This document shows, piece by piece, positions 12,095 to 24,369 of a stretch of 64,000 bases of DNA. The notes beneath the pieces are model-generated. The model saw nothing but the letters and a program-made list of their open reading frames with translations. It was not told where the DNA came from and made no database searches. Within the stretch, counting starts at the first letter, position 1, and every line of letters starts with the position of its first letter. This DNA is from Bipolaris cookei (lineage: Eukaryota; Ascomycota; Dothideomycetes; Pleosporales; Pleosporaceae). The position numbers were made by a program, and so were the translations under genes. Where the stretch lies: the NCBI GenBank assembly GCA_002286855.1, contig NRSV01000025.1:1-64000 (forward strand), written 5' to 3'.

Positions 12095-15000
12095 TCAAAA
12101 GATGCTCTCTCCAGCCCTCCCTTCCATCAAACACTCCAACGCCTTCCCAACCTCCTCCAACACCCCTTCCGCCTCCCCAACCCACTCCTCAAATGTCACA
12201 ATTTCAATCCCCAACTTTCTCCCCCCATCCTTAACAAACGCCTGACACTTCCACTCGCGCAACGGCTCACCATGCGGATACAACGTCTGAAACTTGGCCT
12301 CGACCCCATTCCCAAACGGCAGCTCCTCCACCCAAGCCGGCGCCTGATGCACGACCGTATCAAACCACTGCACCTTATCCGCATCCCAATCCGTACAATT
12401 CCGCACAATCTCCATGAACCCCATGGATTCGTACGCCGCAGACGTGATATGTTGGTCTTGCACGTACCGCAGGAGATCAAGGTAGGTCCAGGATTTGGAG
12501 AAGGGAACGCGGAAGGGGATGTATTGCCATGTAGGGCCGAAGATGCGGTCGGCGTTGGGAGCGCCGACGTTGCGGCCGGAGACGACTTCGCCGAAGACGA
12601 CGTCGATGCAGTTGAGGCGCTGGGAGAGGACGAGAGCCCAGGCGGCGGTGGGGAGGGAGCCGATGGTGATATTGGCAGGGCGGGCGGAAATGTCGAATTC
12701 CTTGTAAATATCTGCGGGGCCGCGGTGGGTAAGTGGGATGTTGGGTTTCAAGACGGTCATTTCAGAGCCGGAAAGGAGGTTCTTCCAGTATGGGATTGCC
12801 TTGGGGATGTTGTCAAGGACGACGTGATCGACGTGTTTGCTGAAGGGTACGGTTTCTGGGACTGTGGTGCCTGAGTATAGAGCAGAGAGTTGCTCGAAGA
12901 GTATGGGCAGGCAGATCTCATCATACTGGGCATGCGAGATTCGGAAGACGAGGGTGGAGGCGCCGTTGCTATGGGTGAAGAGATTGAAGGCGACGAAAGA
13001 TGATCCGTATGGCTTGGGTGCTTCGATGTCCTGTTGGATGCCTGCTTGGATGAAGGCGTCGGCGTCCTCACCTTCTGGGACTGCAGTCTCGGTGTAAGGC
13101 ACTTTCAGTGAGAGTAGAACTACACCGAGCGTCGACTCGTTGTCTTTGACAAAAACAGTGCGCAGAACCTCATTCCGTGCCACGAGCTCCTGGCATGCTT
13201 GCTCGAGCTTCTGATGATCAATCGGAGTAGCAAATTTGATCAGCTCGTAACGCAATGAGTAACGTGGGAGGCCCACGGTTCCCTCAACTGCGAGTTGCTG
13301 CAGTGGTCTCGTTGGGTAGATATTTGTGATCTGCCATCCCTGGTTTTCTAGGTATAAGCCAATGCGATCTGGACTGTGGAGATTGGCGTCTTTGCCAAGC
13401 GCGATGAAAGGTGCATGAGTATCAGCCTTGGGTTGCGATGGAGCCTCTTGCTCAGCTGAGGAAGCAAGGTCGGCAAGGGATTTGCTCTGGAAAACCTCTG
13501 CGACTGTAATGTTGAGTCCTTTCGCGCGAGCATCCGAGACCAGCCTCATTGCACCAATAGAGTCACCTCCCAATTCGAAGAAGCTGTCGCTGCTCTTGAT
13601 ATCGGTCTTGGACATACCAAGGATACGGCTGAGAATTTCTGCCAGCATTTCTTCCCGTTCATTGCTTGTTGAAGCGGCCAGGTCAGACAAGGAACTGCTT
13701 TGGAAGACCTGGGCAACCGTTAGGTTGAGGCCTTGAGCGCGGGCGTCGGAAACGAGACGCATGGCACCAATAGAATCTCCGCCCAGGTCAAAGAAGCTGT
13801 CGCTTGGCCTGATGTCTGTTTCCTTCATGCCCAGAATGCGACCCAGTATACTTCGTAGTTTCTCTTCGTTGGGCGATAGCTCCTTCAAGCTAGCGTCCAT
13901 AGATTCGGGCCCATCAACCGGCGACATGCCCAGTGCACTGTCACTCATGACATCGCTTGGTCTCATAGCCTCTGCATCTCGAGCTTCCGCGGGATCTAGG
14001 ACTGCCACATCACCCAGCTTGCTCTCGGGGTTACCCAAGAAAGCATGAACAATGCGGTCGAGTACAGCAAGCACCCTCTCCATTGTCTCTTTGCTGATAC
14101 AGTTGGAGTCGAAACTAGCCATGACCAAGAAGCCGTTCTCTTCGAGTGTGCAGACAAGCATGAGAGCATATGTGTTGAACTTGAGTGCCTCACGTGCTCC
14201 CTCTGCATCATTGGCGGGAAGAAATGTGTTCGCAGGATTTTCCGTATCGACTTTGCCCCAGTCTTCGTCTTCTTTGGGGTGTAATACAAGACCGGTACGA
14301 AGGTCGCATGCATTACGTGCGTCCTTGCTCAGACGGCGAATATTCTGGAGGCCCAAGTGCTCATGAGGAATCTGTTTTACGGTCAGAGCATGGATTTTTT
14401 GGAGGTACTCGGAAATGGGGCGATCAAGACTAAGGCAGACGCGGATGGGAACGGTTGTGATCATTGGCCCTTCAATCTGCTCGATACCGGGGACTGGTGC
14501 GGAGCGACCGGTAAGTGTTTCGCCAAAAACAATATCTGGATGACCCATGTACAGCGATGATACGAGAGCCCATGCTCCGCGGATAATGGTTGCTAGGGTA
14601 AGCTTGGAATGTGCGGAGGTAGGGACGGTAACGTAGTGCTCGAGCAGGGAGTCAGCCTGAGTAGTGTATCCCTTTTGTGGCAAAGGAGGAAACTGATGGG
14701 GGCTTGTGCCCTCTAGACGCTCCTTCCAGTATTGCTGAGCATCTACTGGATCAAGGCTTGTGAGATGCTTGATAAAGTGTTTGAAAGACATTGGTCGCTC
14801 GGTATGAAGCCCATTGAAAGCACGATTAATGCGATCGAATACAAGAGGCATCGACCATCCATCATAGACGGCGTGATGCATCGTGATGACAAAATTTGCC
14901 TTGTCACTCTCAGGCTCTTTGACGAGGCCATAACGGAACAAGGCAGTCCCCAGATCCATAGGCTCATTCCGATCAAGTCTGAGGTACTCAGAAACATCAG

Positions 15001-17996
15001 TGCCATACTCACGTACTAACTGCCCATCCTTGAGCACAACTTGAAACAAGCCTCGACCAGAGACGTTGACGATTCTCGTTCGCAAAATTGGCGAGCCTTG
15101 CACAGCGGTGTCGAAAGCTTCTTTCAAGCGCACGGCTGTTTTTGTTGGGAGTGTCGCAACACGCTGAGCAACGTATGCATCCTGGAACTTGGCGGACAGG
15201 GCAATGAGGCCTTCTTGAAGAGGCGTACAAGGATAAATATCCTCTACGTTTGCAGCATCAACGCCGCAAAGCCGCGCAATCTCTTGCCGTGCTGCATCAG
15301 TATCCCAATCTTTTCCAATCATCGAGAATGGAGGAACTTCATTTGTCTCTTCTGCAGAGACTGGTTTGGCCTTTTCAGCCATAGCTGATAGAGTCGGGTT
15401 AAGCATGATATCTGGCACGCTCAATACGACTCCCTCCTCCCTCGCAACAGCTACCAATCTCATTGCTCTCAGAGAGTCGCCACCCATGCTGAAGAAATTG
15501 TCGTTGGCGCTGAAATCAGCGTTTCCGCCGAGCAGCTTCGCCCAAAGCGACTGAAGCTTCAGCTCCATTTCTGTTGTAGCCTCTTTCTTCTCGGATACAG
15601 CCGAATTGAAGCGGCGGAGATCTTGTCGAGTGACGGAAGCACCAATCTCACGCAGCCGCTTCCGATCCGTCTTACATGAGACGAGCAAAGGCATCTTCCA
15701 GAGCGGTATGTAAGCGCTAGGTATCATGTAGCTGGGCAAATCGACAAAGAGCTGTTTCGTCATGTCTTTGAGAGCATTTCGGAACTTATTTGTAAAGCTT
15801 CCGAAGACGTTACCGTCGAGATGGCGCATGCCATTCTTCTTCTGCTCAACTAAAAAGGCAACCAATGTCTGTTCGCCACCACCGCTGGGTTTGATGACTT
15901 CAGCCGCTAGCTGGGTATCAGGAGGCAGATGCTTCTGCATGTTGAATTCGATTTCAGCCAGCTCGATACGCTGTCCGCGTAACTTGACCTGCTGGTCCTG
16001 GCGTCCGACGAAGATAGGCTCGCCATTACCATCTGGGTCAAAGCGCACCAGATCACCGGTTTTGTAGATACGTCCACGACGACCGGGATAGCTCTTACTT
16101 CCTTTGAGCAAGAATTCGGGGTCTTCGATGAAGACCTCCTTTGTCTTGGACGGGTTATTTAGATAACCATTACCGACAATGGGGCCTTCAATCAGCAACT
16201 CGCCAACAGCGCCAACAGGCACTAGCTTGTTGTGATTCTCAGGGTCGGTAAGCCAGAGGGCGCAGCCTTTGCGTTTGCCCATTGTGATGTAAGGTTTGGC
16301 AGCTACATTTTCATTGATAGTGGCACCCACCGTCGCCTCGGATGGACCGTAAGCATTCACGACTCTGGTCCTTTGACCCCATGACATGGCGTCGCTTATC
16401 GAAACACCCTCGCCTCCTAGTGCGATAGATTCGAGATTATTCAGAATATCTACGTCCAGGGTTCGAGCGACCGACGGGGTCATACCGGCGAAGGTGACCC
16501 GCATGTCACGCATCGCGCCACTCATGTCATTCATGCGTCGCTCATCCGAAGGTGTGCAGAGTGTGCCGCCATGCGCCAGTGTGCAGAGCATGGAGTCGAT
16601 GCACACATCAAAAGCGTAACTTGCAAAATCCAGTACGCGAGAATTTGGGTAGTATCCAACAGCTGCAGCGCGCGGTATCGCACCAGACGTGTACTGGCTG
16701 TGGGTGAGGATACATCCCTTAGGGACACCTGTACTTCCGCTTGTGAATTGAATATACAGTGGCTGATCCGGAGAGACAGGCGGAAGTGTGGTGTTCGGTT
16801 GCTCTGCTGTATAAGGAGAAAATATTTTCTCGAACTTGGATTTGGATATCGGGATGATGGTAGCAGCAGGTGCCACTCGCGCTGCAAGGGTCGATTGTGC
16901 TTTGGAGGAGAGGAAAAATTTGGCATTGACTTGTTGGACCACGGCTCGTAACCGACCTTCCGGCTGAGCTGGATCGAGCAGTGCAAAGCATGCGCCAGAT
17001 TTCATAATCGCGAGCACTGCTACCGACGTCCATCTCGACTTTTCGAACAATACTGGGATAATCCGATTGGGCGAGTCATCCAGCAATCTCAGTAACTTTG
17101 CCAGTTTGTCAGAGTAGTCTTCGATCTGGCCGTACGTCAAGGTGCCATCCCAGGCGTCTATCGCAATCTTTTCCGGATGCAGCGCAGCTCTCTCAGAAAC
17201 CTTTTCGTGCATACAGAAACGAAGCTCAGGCTGTAGAGGCGTATTCCAGCTCCACAGCTCGTCGAGTTCATCTTCTGAGACATTGTGAAAATAGGAAAGC
17301 GGATGATCAACATCTTTGAAGAGGGTTTCAAGAATCGAAGCAAAAAATTGTAGCTGCGAAACAGCTTGGTATCGAGACATGGTGGTTGTTTGCCATGTTG
17401 AGGTGGCGTGTAATGTGTCTTGTCGAACATTGAGTAAGACTTCAAATGTCCACTATGTAGTGTTAGCTATACATTTGATTCAAATATATTGTAGGAATTA
17501 CCTCTTCATCAGTGCCATCGTTGAAGAAAAGGGTCGTCTCATTGAACATGAATTGATTCGACCTGACGCTGCTGATTTTCGTTCTCAGACTAGCAGCTGT
17601 TTGTTGGTTTGCCCAGTCGATATCAGTGACAGAAATGCACTGTGTCGCAGCGTTTTCTTGGTCCTTCTGTCCCCAGGTGAACTGGTGAAAGACGTCTCGT
17701 TGGTAATGTTGTATGAGTATTGCCCAGGCTGTCAGGACCGTGTCCAGCACTGAGTCTCGATTTGTGCCATTAGGCAGATGTAACTGAATATCATTTGCCT
17801 TGGAGGCATTTCCGTTTGTATGATTAGCTCCAGTGGGGTTCTCTGATTGCAAGGCGTGTTCCTGAGCGTCGAAACCACTGCTGCTCTGTACCTTCTTCGC
17901 AACAGGTTCCTCAGAAACGCCACTAAAGCGCACAGTGTTTTCTCTGCCGTTGGGAAGATGCATCTTGCTATCCAGACTAGAGTGCGGTCTCTTCAT
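12095..17996 (-). CDS. siderophore NRPS, SidD/NPS6-like, order A-T-C-T-T-C
   Basis: Two exons, 17996-17502 and 17452-12095, with a 49-base intron (GTAATT donor, GCTAAC branch, TAG acceptor) encode about 1950 residues. An N-terminal extension (1-240) precedes one adenylation domain (about 240-775; FTSGSTGVPKG, YGPSEAT, YKTGDL, catalytic Lys in CKTDRK). Then come T1 (Ser near 821), C1 (HHAVYDGWS near 1026), T2 (near 1389), T3 (near 1461) and C2 (about 1530-1930; SHAQYDE near 1672). T2 and T3 are near duplicates with a 71-residue period. I see no second adenylation domain. Family knowledge: SidD/NPS6 enzymes join N5-acyl-N5-hydroxyornithine units into fusarinine-type siderophores. The cluster partners support this. 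Start 17996 is the first plausible ATG upstream; an extra exon at 18838-19143 is possible. It shares a divergent upstream region carrying SRE sites with the GNAT gene. Confidence 0.9.
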
Positions 17997-18435
17997 ACCT
18001 AGGACAATAAATGTGTTCCCCGACGTCGGCGGTTTGAATATAATGTTAACCTTGGTGGTGCACGACTTAAAAGCCCACTCTTTAGTGGATGAGACCAAGC
18101 AGATGCAGAACGAGACTACCCATGCATCAACACTCTCTATCCAGCCTTCATCCCGCAGTTGGGCCTAGCACTCCACACACCAGGTTCGGGCGAAGCCCCG
18201 GCTTTCGTCCATCAGTCCATTACGGTCTCTTGATCGGACTGCTGTCGGCATCACTGCTTTCGCACACACCAGACGAAAGCAAATTCTGCTCGTTTGCCCC
18301 GGTAAACACCTCAAGTCGGCTGCATTGCTCATTCTGTAACGTAAGTGCGCAGGGAAGAAGCACACTCAGGGCAATACCGGGGTTTAGCTGTAATGAAAAC
18401 TTTCCTGAGAATGGATAGCCACCCCACATTTAGCG

Positions 18436-18444
18436 GATCAGATA
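18436..18444 (+). promoter_or_regulatory. SreA/Sre1-type GATA site (ATCAGATAA)
   Basis: This is an exact match to ATCWGATAA, the consensus reported for the fungal iron-responsive GATA repressor SreA/Sre1. It lies between the divergent NRPS and GNAT genes, 440 bases upstream of the NRPS ATG. Confidence 0.75.
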
Positions 18445-18477
18445 ATCTTAGCGCCCATGGGTGGCGTCATGAGCTTT

Positions 18478-18486
18478 CATCTGATA
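18478..18486 (+). promoter_or_regulatory. SreA/Sre1-type GATA site (ATCTGATAA)
   Basis: Exact ATCWGATAA match, 42 bases from the previous site (start to start) in the same divergent intergenic region. Paired sites are common in SreA-controlled promoters. Confidence 0.75.
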
Positions 18487-18575
18487 AATTTGGTGGGCGG
18501 CCAATGCAAGCACGGAATGGCCAGCCTAGGAAAAGCGCATGCAGGGTTACGTCGCCAAAGACGCCCATCGGTTTC

Positions 18576-18584
18576 ATCTGATAA
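18576..18584 (+). promoter_or_regulatory. SreA/Sre1-type GATA site (ATCTGATAA)
   Basis: Third exact ATCWGATAA match within 150 bases, between the NRPS and the GNAT gene. Confidence 0.7.
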
Positions 18585-18837
18585 CGGCAGGGGATTCGAA
18601 TCCTCCAGGGCTACCAATGACGCGGTTTAGGCCCGCCTACTTTGCTGATCCATGGCGTTTGGCAGCTAAGGGGGGCGTACTGCATGGCTTTGAGAAAAAT
18701 TATCTGCCGAATGTCACGGGAATATTGGGATTGGGGCCCGCACGACGCCCAGAGTCAATCAGCCTGCTACACCTGCATCTGAAATCCGCGGCGAATACTC
18801 TTGACCTTCCTATGTCGTAATGGTCATTCGTACTTAC

Positions 18838-19143
18838 TCTGTTGCTGATCTCGTCATCCCACGCAGCTGAGAAGGTTCCAGACCCAGTCATAGACTCTAG
18901 CTCAGTAGGTGCAAGTCTTCGCTTAGCAGAGCGGATCTGATAACTTTGATTGACACATGCAAAGGGTTGTAGCAAGACGTCCAGGGTCTCTCTGGTAAGG
19001 ACTACCTGTTCGTCCACGGCGCAATAAATTTTTTCCTCACCCCGACGGCCTTTGAACGCTAGTTTCTGCGCGATTTCTAGTCCAGTGGAGCAGGTGATCA
19101 ATTCAGTGATCGGCAGGACATGCTTGCAGACAAGACGCGCCAT
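18838..19143 (-). CDS. possible upstream exon of the NRPS or a small separate gene
   Basis: From ATG 19143 a 102-codon open segment runs to AGA followed by GTAAGT at 18837-18832, a strong splice donor in phase 0. The peptide reads protein-like (Cys, Trp and hydrophobic stretches) but I recognise no family. To join the NRPS it would need an intron of at least 700 bases, and the best in-phase acceptors near 18060-18080 are weak. An exact SRE lies inside it at 18935-18943, which fits promoter sequence better. It may be chance, a 5' leader or a real exon. Confidence 0.3.
18935..18943 (+). promoter_or_regulatory. SreA/Sre1-type GATA site (ATCTGATAA)
   Basis: Exact match, 467 bases upstream of the GNAT ATG. 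It lies inside the doubtful open segment 18838-19143. If that segment is coding, this site may be coincidental. Confidence 0.55.
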
Positions 19144-19409
19144 GGTCCACCGGCTCGTTCTCTCAACATTTCTAGCAGATATTCAATGCATCGTGAGCCT
19201 CGGCACCTGTAGTGTGACACTTAGCATTGTAGCCAGTCTCCGAAATCGTGAATCTCTTCTCGTATTTTGGACGGAGTTGTTCACTCAGTTGTCAAACCTT
19301 ATTCGTTGTATCATTCATTCAATCTTCTTCTGCTTGAAGGCCATTTGGTCCAGAACCCATCTCTACCACTTGCCTACTAAATAGTTTGATCTTTGATCAG
19401 CCAAAAACT

Positions 19410-20189
19410 ATGGGTTTTGTGGTACTACCCGCTCTTACACCGGACATCAGCGATGTGTACGATGTGTATTTTGAGTCCTTCAAAAACAATGCAGTTACAC
19501 GAGCCCTGTTTCCCTCGGCCACAGAAGCCGATTTGATCAACCCAAAATCCGAGTTTCGGTACGTTTGCTGCATTCTTGTCTTCTCCGACGTCCTTTGCTG
19601 TTGCGTAATATTGTAATGTGGGCTGATTTCGCCAAGACAAGGGCACACGACTCATGTTCAAGAATGGTGGAAGACCAGTCAAACACAGTATACTTTGAAG
19701 TGTGTCGACATTGAATCCAACAGAATAGTCGGTATGGCAATCTTCGACGTATACATTGCACCCAGCGAATGGAAGCGAGGCGAGATCTCCTGGCTGCAAG
19801 GAAAAGAACGGGAACAAGCTGAAGCATTGATCAGCCCGCTTTGGGAAGTTAGAGAGAAGCTCTGGCTCAACCAAAAGTACATATATGGCCACGTGATAGC
19901 TGTCCATCCAGAATACCAGCGAAAAGGCGTTGGAGAGAAAATCTTTAGATATGGCATCACTATATCCCAAAACACTGGACTACCCATTTACATTGAAAGT
20001 TCAAAGGATGGTGTGCACTTTTACGAGAAGATGGGCTGCAGGAGATTGAAAGAAAACCTGAAGCCTTCACTGCAGAGCATCAAGTCAGTAGAAGGTAAAG
20101 ATTTGAAAGTAGATGACAATCTCCCTTTGTTCGTGTGGTTACCAGAAGGCGCAGAGAAGAGACTGCCAGACGCTGTGCAGTTGGCATAA
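19410..20189 (+). CDS. GNAT-family acetyltransferase in the siderophore cluster
   Basis: Exons 19410-19558 and 19637-20189, joined over a 78-base intron (GTACGT donor, GCTGAT branch, AAG acceptor), give 233 residues. The acetyl-CoA binding motif A is clear: VIAVHPEYQRKGVGEKIF, near residues 138-155. A C-terminal GNAT segment follows (YIESSKDGVHFYEKMGC). There is no signal peptide or membrane segment. The gene is divergent from the NRPS across about 1.4 kb with four SRE sites and ends only 36 bases from the 3' end of the ABC gene. By context it may acetylate the siderophore or its hydroxyornithine precursor, as SidG and SidL do in Aspergillus. I cannot assign orthology, and a general small-molecule GNAT is equally possible from sequence alone. 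Confidence 0.85.
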
Positions 20190-20225
20190 GAGCTATTACG
20201 ACCTAGAAATATTATACCATAGTTT

Positions 20226-23200
20226 TTATCCCAACATTTGGTGAAGGGCATTGACACGGTAGCTTTCGCTCCGCTGTACAAGCTCCTCGTGCCGTCCCTG
20301 ATCTACCACCTTCCCAGCTTCAACCAAAAATATAATATCAGCTCTTACAATCGTCCGCAATCGATGTGCGATTGCAATGACTGTGACTCCGTGACCCTTC
20401 ACGGCACGCTCAAGACCAAGTTCTAGGGCCTTTTCACTTTCCGCATCCAGCGCACTTGTACTTTCATCTAGGAGAAGTAGTTTAGGCTTCCGTACTAGAG
20501 CTCGCGCAATAGAAAGGCGCTGGCGCTGCCCACCAGAAAGTTGGTTGCCACTGGATCCGCACTCGGTGTCGTATCCCTGTGGGAGCTCCATGATGGTTTC
20601 GTGAATGTTTGCCAACTTACAAGCTTCATGTATCTCTTCATCTGACGGCACATGACCAGGTCTCGCTCCCAATGAGATATTGAACTTGATGCTTCCTTGG
20701 AAGAGTACATTCTCTTGTGGCACGTAAGCAATGTTGTCCCGAAATGAGGCACCATGATGACGTGATATGTCAACACCATCGATGAAGATGCTGCCCGTTG
20801 AAGGCTGATAGAATCGTTCCAAAAGAGCTAGCACAGTGCTTTTTCCTGCGCCAGAAGGCCCAACCAAAGCACAAAACTGACCTGGTTGTATTGAGAGAGA
20901 CAGTGATGTGAGGACTGGAACTCCAGGACGAGCCGGATAAGAAAAACCAACATCTCGAAATACAACCCTAGCGCCGCCTTGTGCTGATGTTGGCGACGTT
21001 GACTCAGCCAGCGCCTCGACATCGTCTCCTTTCTCCTGGAAGTCGTGACCAGGTGTAGCTTTTCCATTTCTCACGCCGGATGCGTCTGTTCCTAGTTCAA
21101 TGAGCCCGCATATGCGTGAGATGGCACTCTTTGCCTTCGAGATTTCTGGGGCGAGCGTAAATAATTGACCCCAGATCTGGGCGGAAACGAGCATTGCAAT
21201 AAGTATGATGAAAAACTGAGTCTGGGTGTACCTCCCCTCGATGATGTTTTTTGATCCCCACCAATAGGCAAAGGCGTAGATGAAGCTACCACAGGAGTTG
21301 GCGACAGCTAACCAGACATTTGTCTTGAAACTTTGTTGTACCATTTCCTTCCTGGGAGCCTTGAGGGATCTACGGTACGTCTGTAGGACTTCATCCTCGA
21401 TTGAAAGAGCATGCACTGTTTTGATGTTCGAGATCGCTTCAATTGTAACACCAATGGACGACGAAAATGCCCCAGCGTGCTTGACAGCGAAGCGACTAAT
21501 CGCGCGTAATTGCATATACCCGGCGCCAAGAAGCAGTGGCACTATCACGAGACATACGATCGCAATCCGCCATGCGATAATGTGCGACAGGACGATGGCA
21601 GCTACACAGTTGACAACAACGGAAAACAAAGTCCCGACGATGGAACCGCTGAATCCTGCTAGTGAATTTCCATCTTTGGTGATGTACTCAAGTAACATTG
21701 AAGGGTTTCTCGCCTCGGACTCATGCCATTGCAGAGGTTGGTGAAGGAGTGTTTGGAGAGTTAGGTTACGAACCTTGTAGATCAGTCGTTCCGAGAGAAG
21801 TCCAAACGCTGCCCAGCTGGTGAAATTGGCAAGGAAAGCGATGCAGGCCAACATAAACCAAAGCCCGGAGAGTAGTTCGCCTCGGGAGCGAATGTAGTCT
21901 GGGTCATTACAGGGAGACATAAGACCCATAACGTTACCGAAGAGAAGGCCAGAGCCACAATATTGGCCGCCGACTATCAACGCTGCGAAGAACGCTAACA
22001 GGATAAGAAACGTATATGGCCGGGTCAAGGGGCGCATCGTTTTCCTGATAGATCCAGCAACAACGGCGCCTTTTACTGGTTCGACAGAGTCTGGTTTACT
22101 CGAGTCGTTTACGGGCGTAGAATCAGCTTCTTGCGCTTTGAGTGTCTGTTTTTCGTCCGACAAAGTATCGGCATCGTGCGATTCTAGACTAGCTCTGGAG
22201 CTGGAAGGGCCATCTTCTGCCTTGACAGTCTGTAAGCGAAACATATCCGCATATGATCCGTCCAATTCCAAAAGCTCTTCATGAGTACCTTGCTCCAAAA
22301 TATTGCCCTTTTTCATAACAATGATCTTGGAAGCAGCTCTGATGGTCGAAAGTCGATGCGCGATTGAAATTACAGTTCTGCCCTCAGAAACGCGCTCAAT
22401 AGCGGCCTGGATGCGCTGTTCGCTTGCGGAATCTAGAGCTGCAGTGGCCTCGTCTAGAATGAGAATTCTAGGGTCTCGAACGAGTGCTCGAGCGAGGGCG
22501 ATTCGTTGCTTTTGCCCGCCACTAACAAGACTTCCGCTTGAGCCGACGGTAGTACCAAATCCGAGTTCTAGCCTGTCGATGAATATTGCCACGTCGGCAA
22601 GATCGGCGGCGTGTTGCACGAGTTGGACAATTTCCACAACCTGGGCATATTTGTCTTAGCACAGCGACCATTGAATTCAGATTCTTTCAAAATATGACTC
22701 ACATCTTTGCCAGCTTTCTCGGCAGCTTCACTGAGTTTACTTCCTTGCCTGATATCTTCAGCGACCCCAGCAAGAACTCCACTCAACAAGGTCTTCTCTA
22801 GATGAGCATGGGGTGGAGAGTTGATTAATCCGAGGGCGATATTCTCAAGAATGGAGCGATCCAAAAGCGATGGTTCTTGTTGGACTAGACTGATGAAGCC
22901 TCGGAGATTTTTGATGTTGATATCTTTGATATTACGGCCATCAAGGAGTACATCTCCTGACTGTGGGTCGTAGAATCGACTAATCAAACTCGCCACTGTC
23001 GATTTTCCGCTTCCAGACAGTCCAACAATGGCGGTCAATTGGCCTAGAAGAACCATTTAGTTAACACTCTACACGTTCCCAAATTTGGGAGACTAGATGA
23101 GAAATTTCATCTAGAGCAAAGTATACGCACCGGCTTTGCATTTCAATGAAATGGTGTTCAGCACGGGATGGTCAGGCCGGGATGGGTATGTAAAAACAAC

Positions 23201-24369
23201 ATTGCGAAACTCAATTGCTCCGTCCACGTTGGAAAGCTTCTCCGCAGCGGTGGAGGTATTGTCGATGGTGGGTTCGGTTTCAATATCTTTTCGCAAGCGC
23301 TCGAATGCAGCTATGGCACCTCCGAATAATGGTAGCATGGGCGCAATCTGACTTAGAACAATAGCACCTAGATCCCCGATGTTAACATATGGAGCACGCA
23401 AATTAATTTCTTGAGCTTACCATCTAAGAGAATGAATGTGACCGTATAGATTTCTCCAATAGTCGCATTACCCTTGCCCTCAAGAGAATCTGCGACTCTG
23501 CGACTACCCTGCCAATAACCAAGTGCACTAGCTGAGAAAGCAATAAAATAGAGTAGTCCAGCCTGAATAGCAGCAGCAATTGCTTTCTTGATGCCCTGGT
23601 CACGTGCACTTTCCAGATGCCCCTTGAACTTCTCTTCAAGCCTGGTGTTGGCCCCAAGAGCATGGACAAGACCGACGTGACTGAGAGCTTCAGACGCGAT
23701 GGCGCTGGCGGATCCAAAGCATTCTCCCAACTTGATGCTATACTTTCCGACAAAGTGACCACCAATTACTGCCATAAGCAAGAATGCAGGGATCAGAGAC
23801 ACGAGCATGCCCGCTAGCTCAGCATTCTTGATAAAGCCAACTATGTACGCGGTGACACAGAAGGATATGCATGTTAGGGCAACGCCAACCTTTTCACCAG
23901 TACCACTTTCGATTGCCTGGATGTCACCATTCAGACGAGAGGATACTTCACCGGCTTGGAGGTTATCGAAAAAGGTCATATCTTGTCGTAGAAGATTGCG
24001 GAGGTAGCGATCCCGAACACGTTGAGCCAATCTCTGGGAAGCCAGATTCCAGCATACCAGATGCGTGTAAATGCAGGCAAAACTGGCAATGGCAATATAT
24101 ACTAAGAGGAGAATTTTGGGCGTGATATTAGCTTCCTCAGATCGTGTGGAGCTGTCAGTGTGGTTGTTGCAGGTCACCGTGTTGATTTCATCAACAAGTT
24201 GGCCGAAGACAATTCCTATGAGTGGGAATGGCACGCCTGCTGCGATGGCAGCTATGCTGCCAACGAGAACAAGTATCCTGTCGAGCCATGTCGGATCCGC
24301 ATAAAAGAGGAGATGGAGGAAGCCGAAGAACGGCTTAATAGAGGCCCGCGAGGGCATGCTGATGGGCAT
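20226..24369 (-). CDS. full-size ABC-B transporter of the siderophore cluster
   Basis: Four exons (24369-23421, 23367-23131, 23043-22703, 22640-20226; introns 53, 87 and 62 bases) encode 1313 residues with (TMD-NBD)x2 layout, the normal size for the family. NBD1 has Walker A GLSGSGKST, signature LVSGGQKQR, Walker B ILILDEATAALD and an AHRLST H-loop. NBD2 has GPSGAGKST, LSGGQRQR, LLLLDESTSALD and AHRLRT. Both ATP sites look intact. A charged linker of about 60 residues joins the halves. Related ABC-B genes sit beside sidD/NPS6 in other ascomycetes, so siderophore or precursor transport is likely, but the substrate and direction are inference. An exact SRE lies 372 bases upstream of the ATG. 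The splice joins restore the motif-bearing frame each time. Confidence 0.92.

Noticed and set aside
12272..12874. 200-codon plus-strand open frame
   Set aside because: It is antisense to the NRPS terminal condensation domain, with low-complexity composition and no domain.
18540..18606. tRNA-like sequence with GATTCGAATCC and a CTGATAA loop-like stretch
   Set aside because: The presumed anticodon stem does not pair, the T-stem needs a 6-base loop, and no acceptor stem is visible. CTGATAA is explained by the SRE site.
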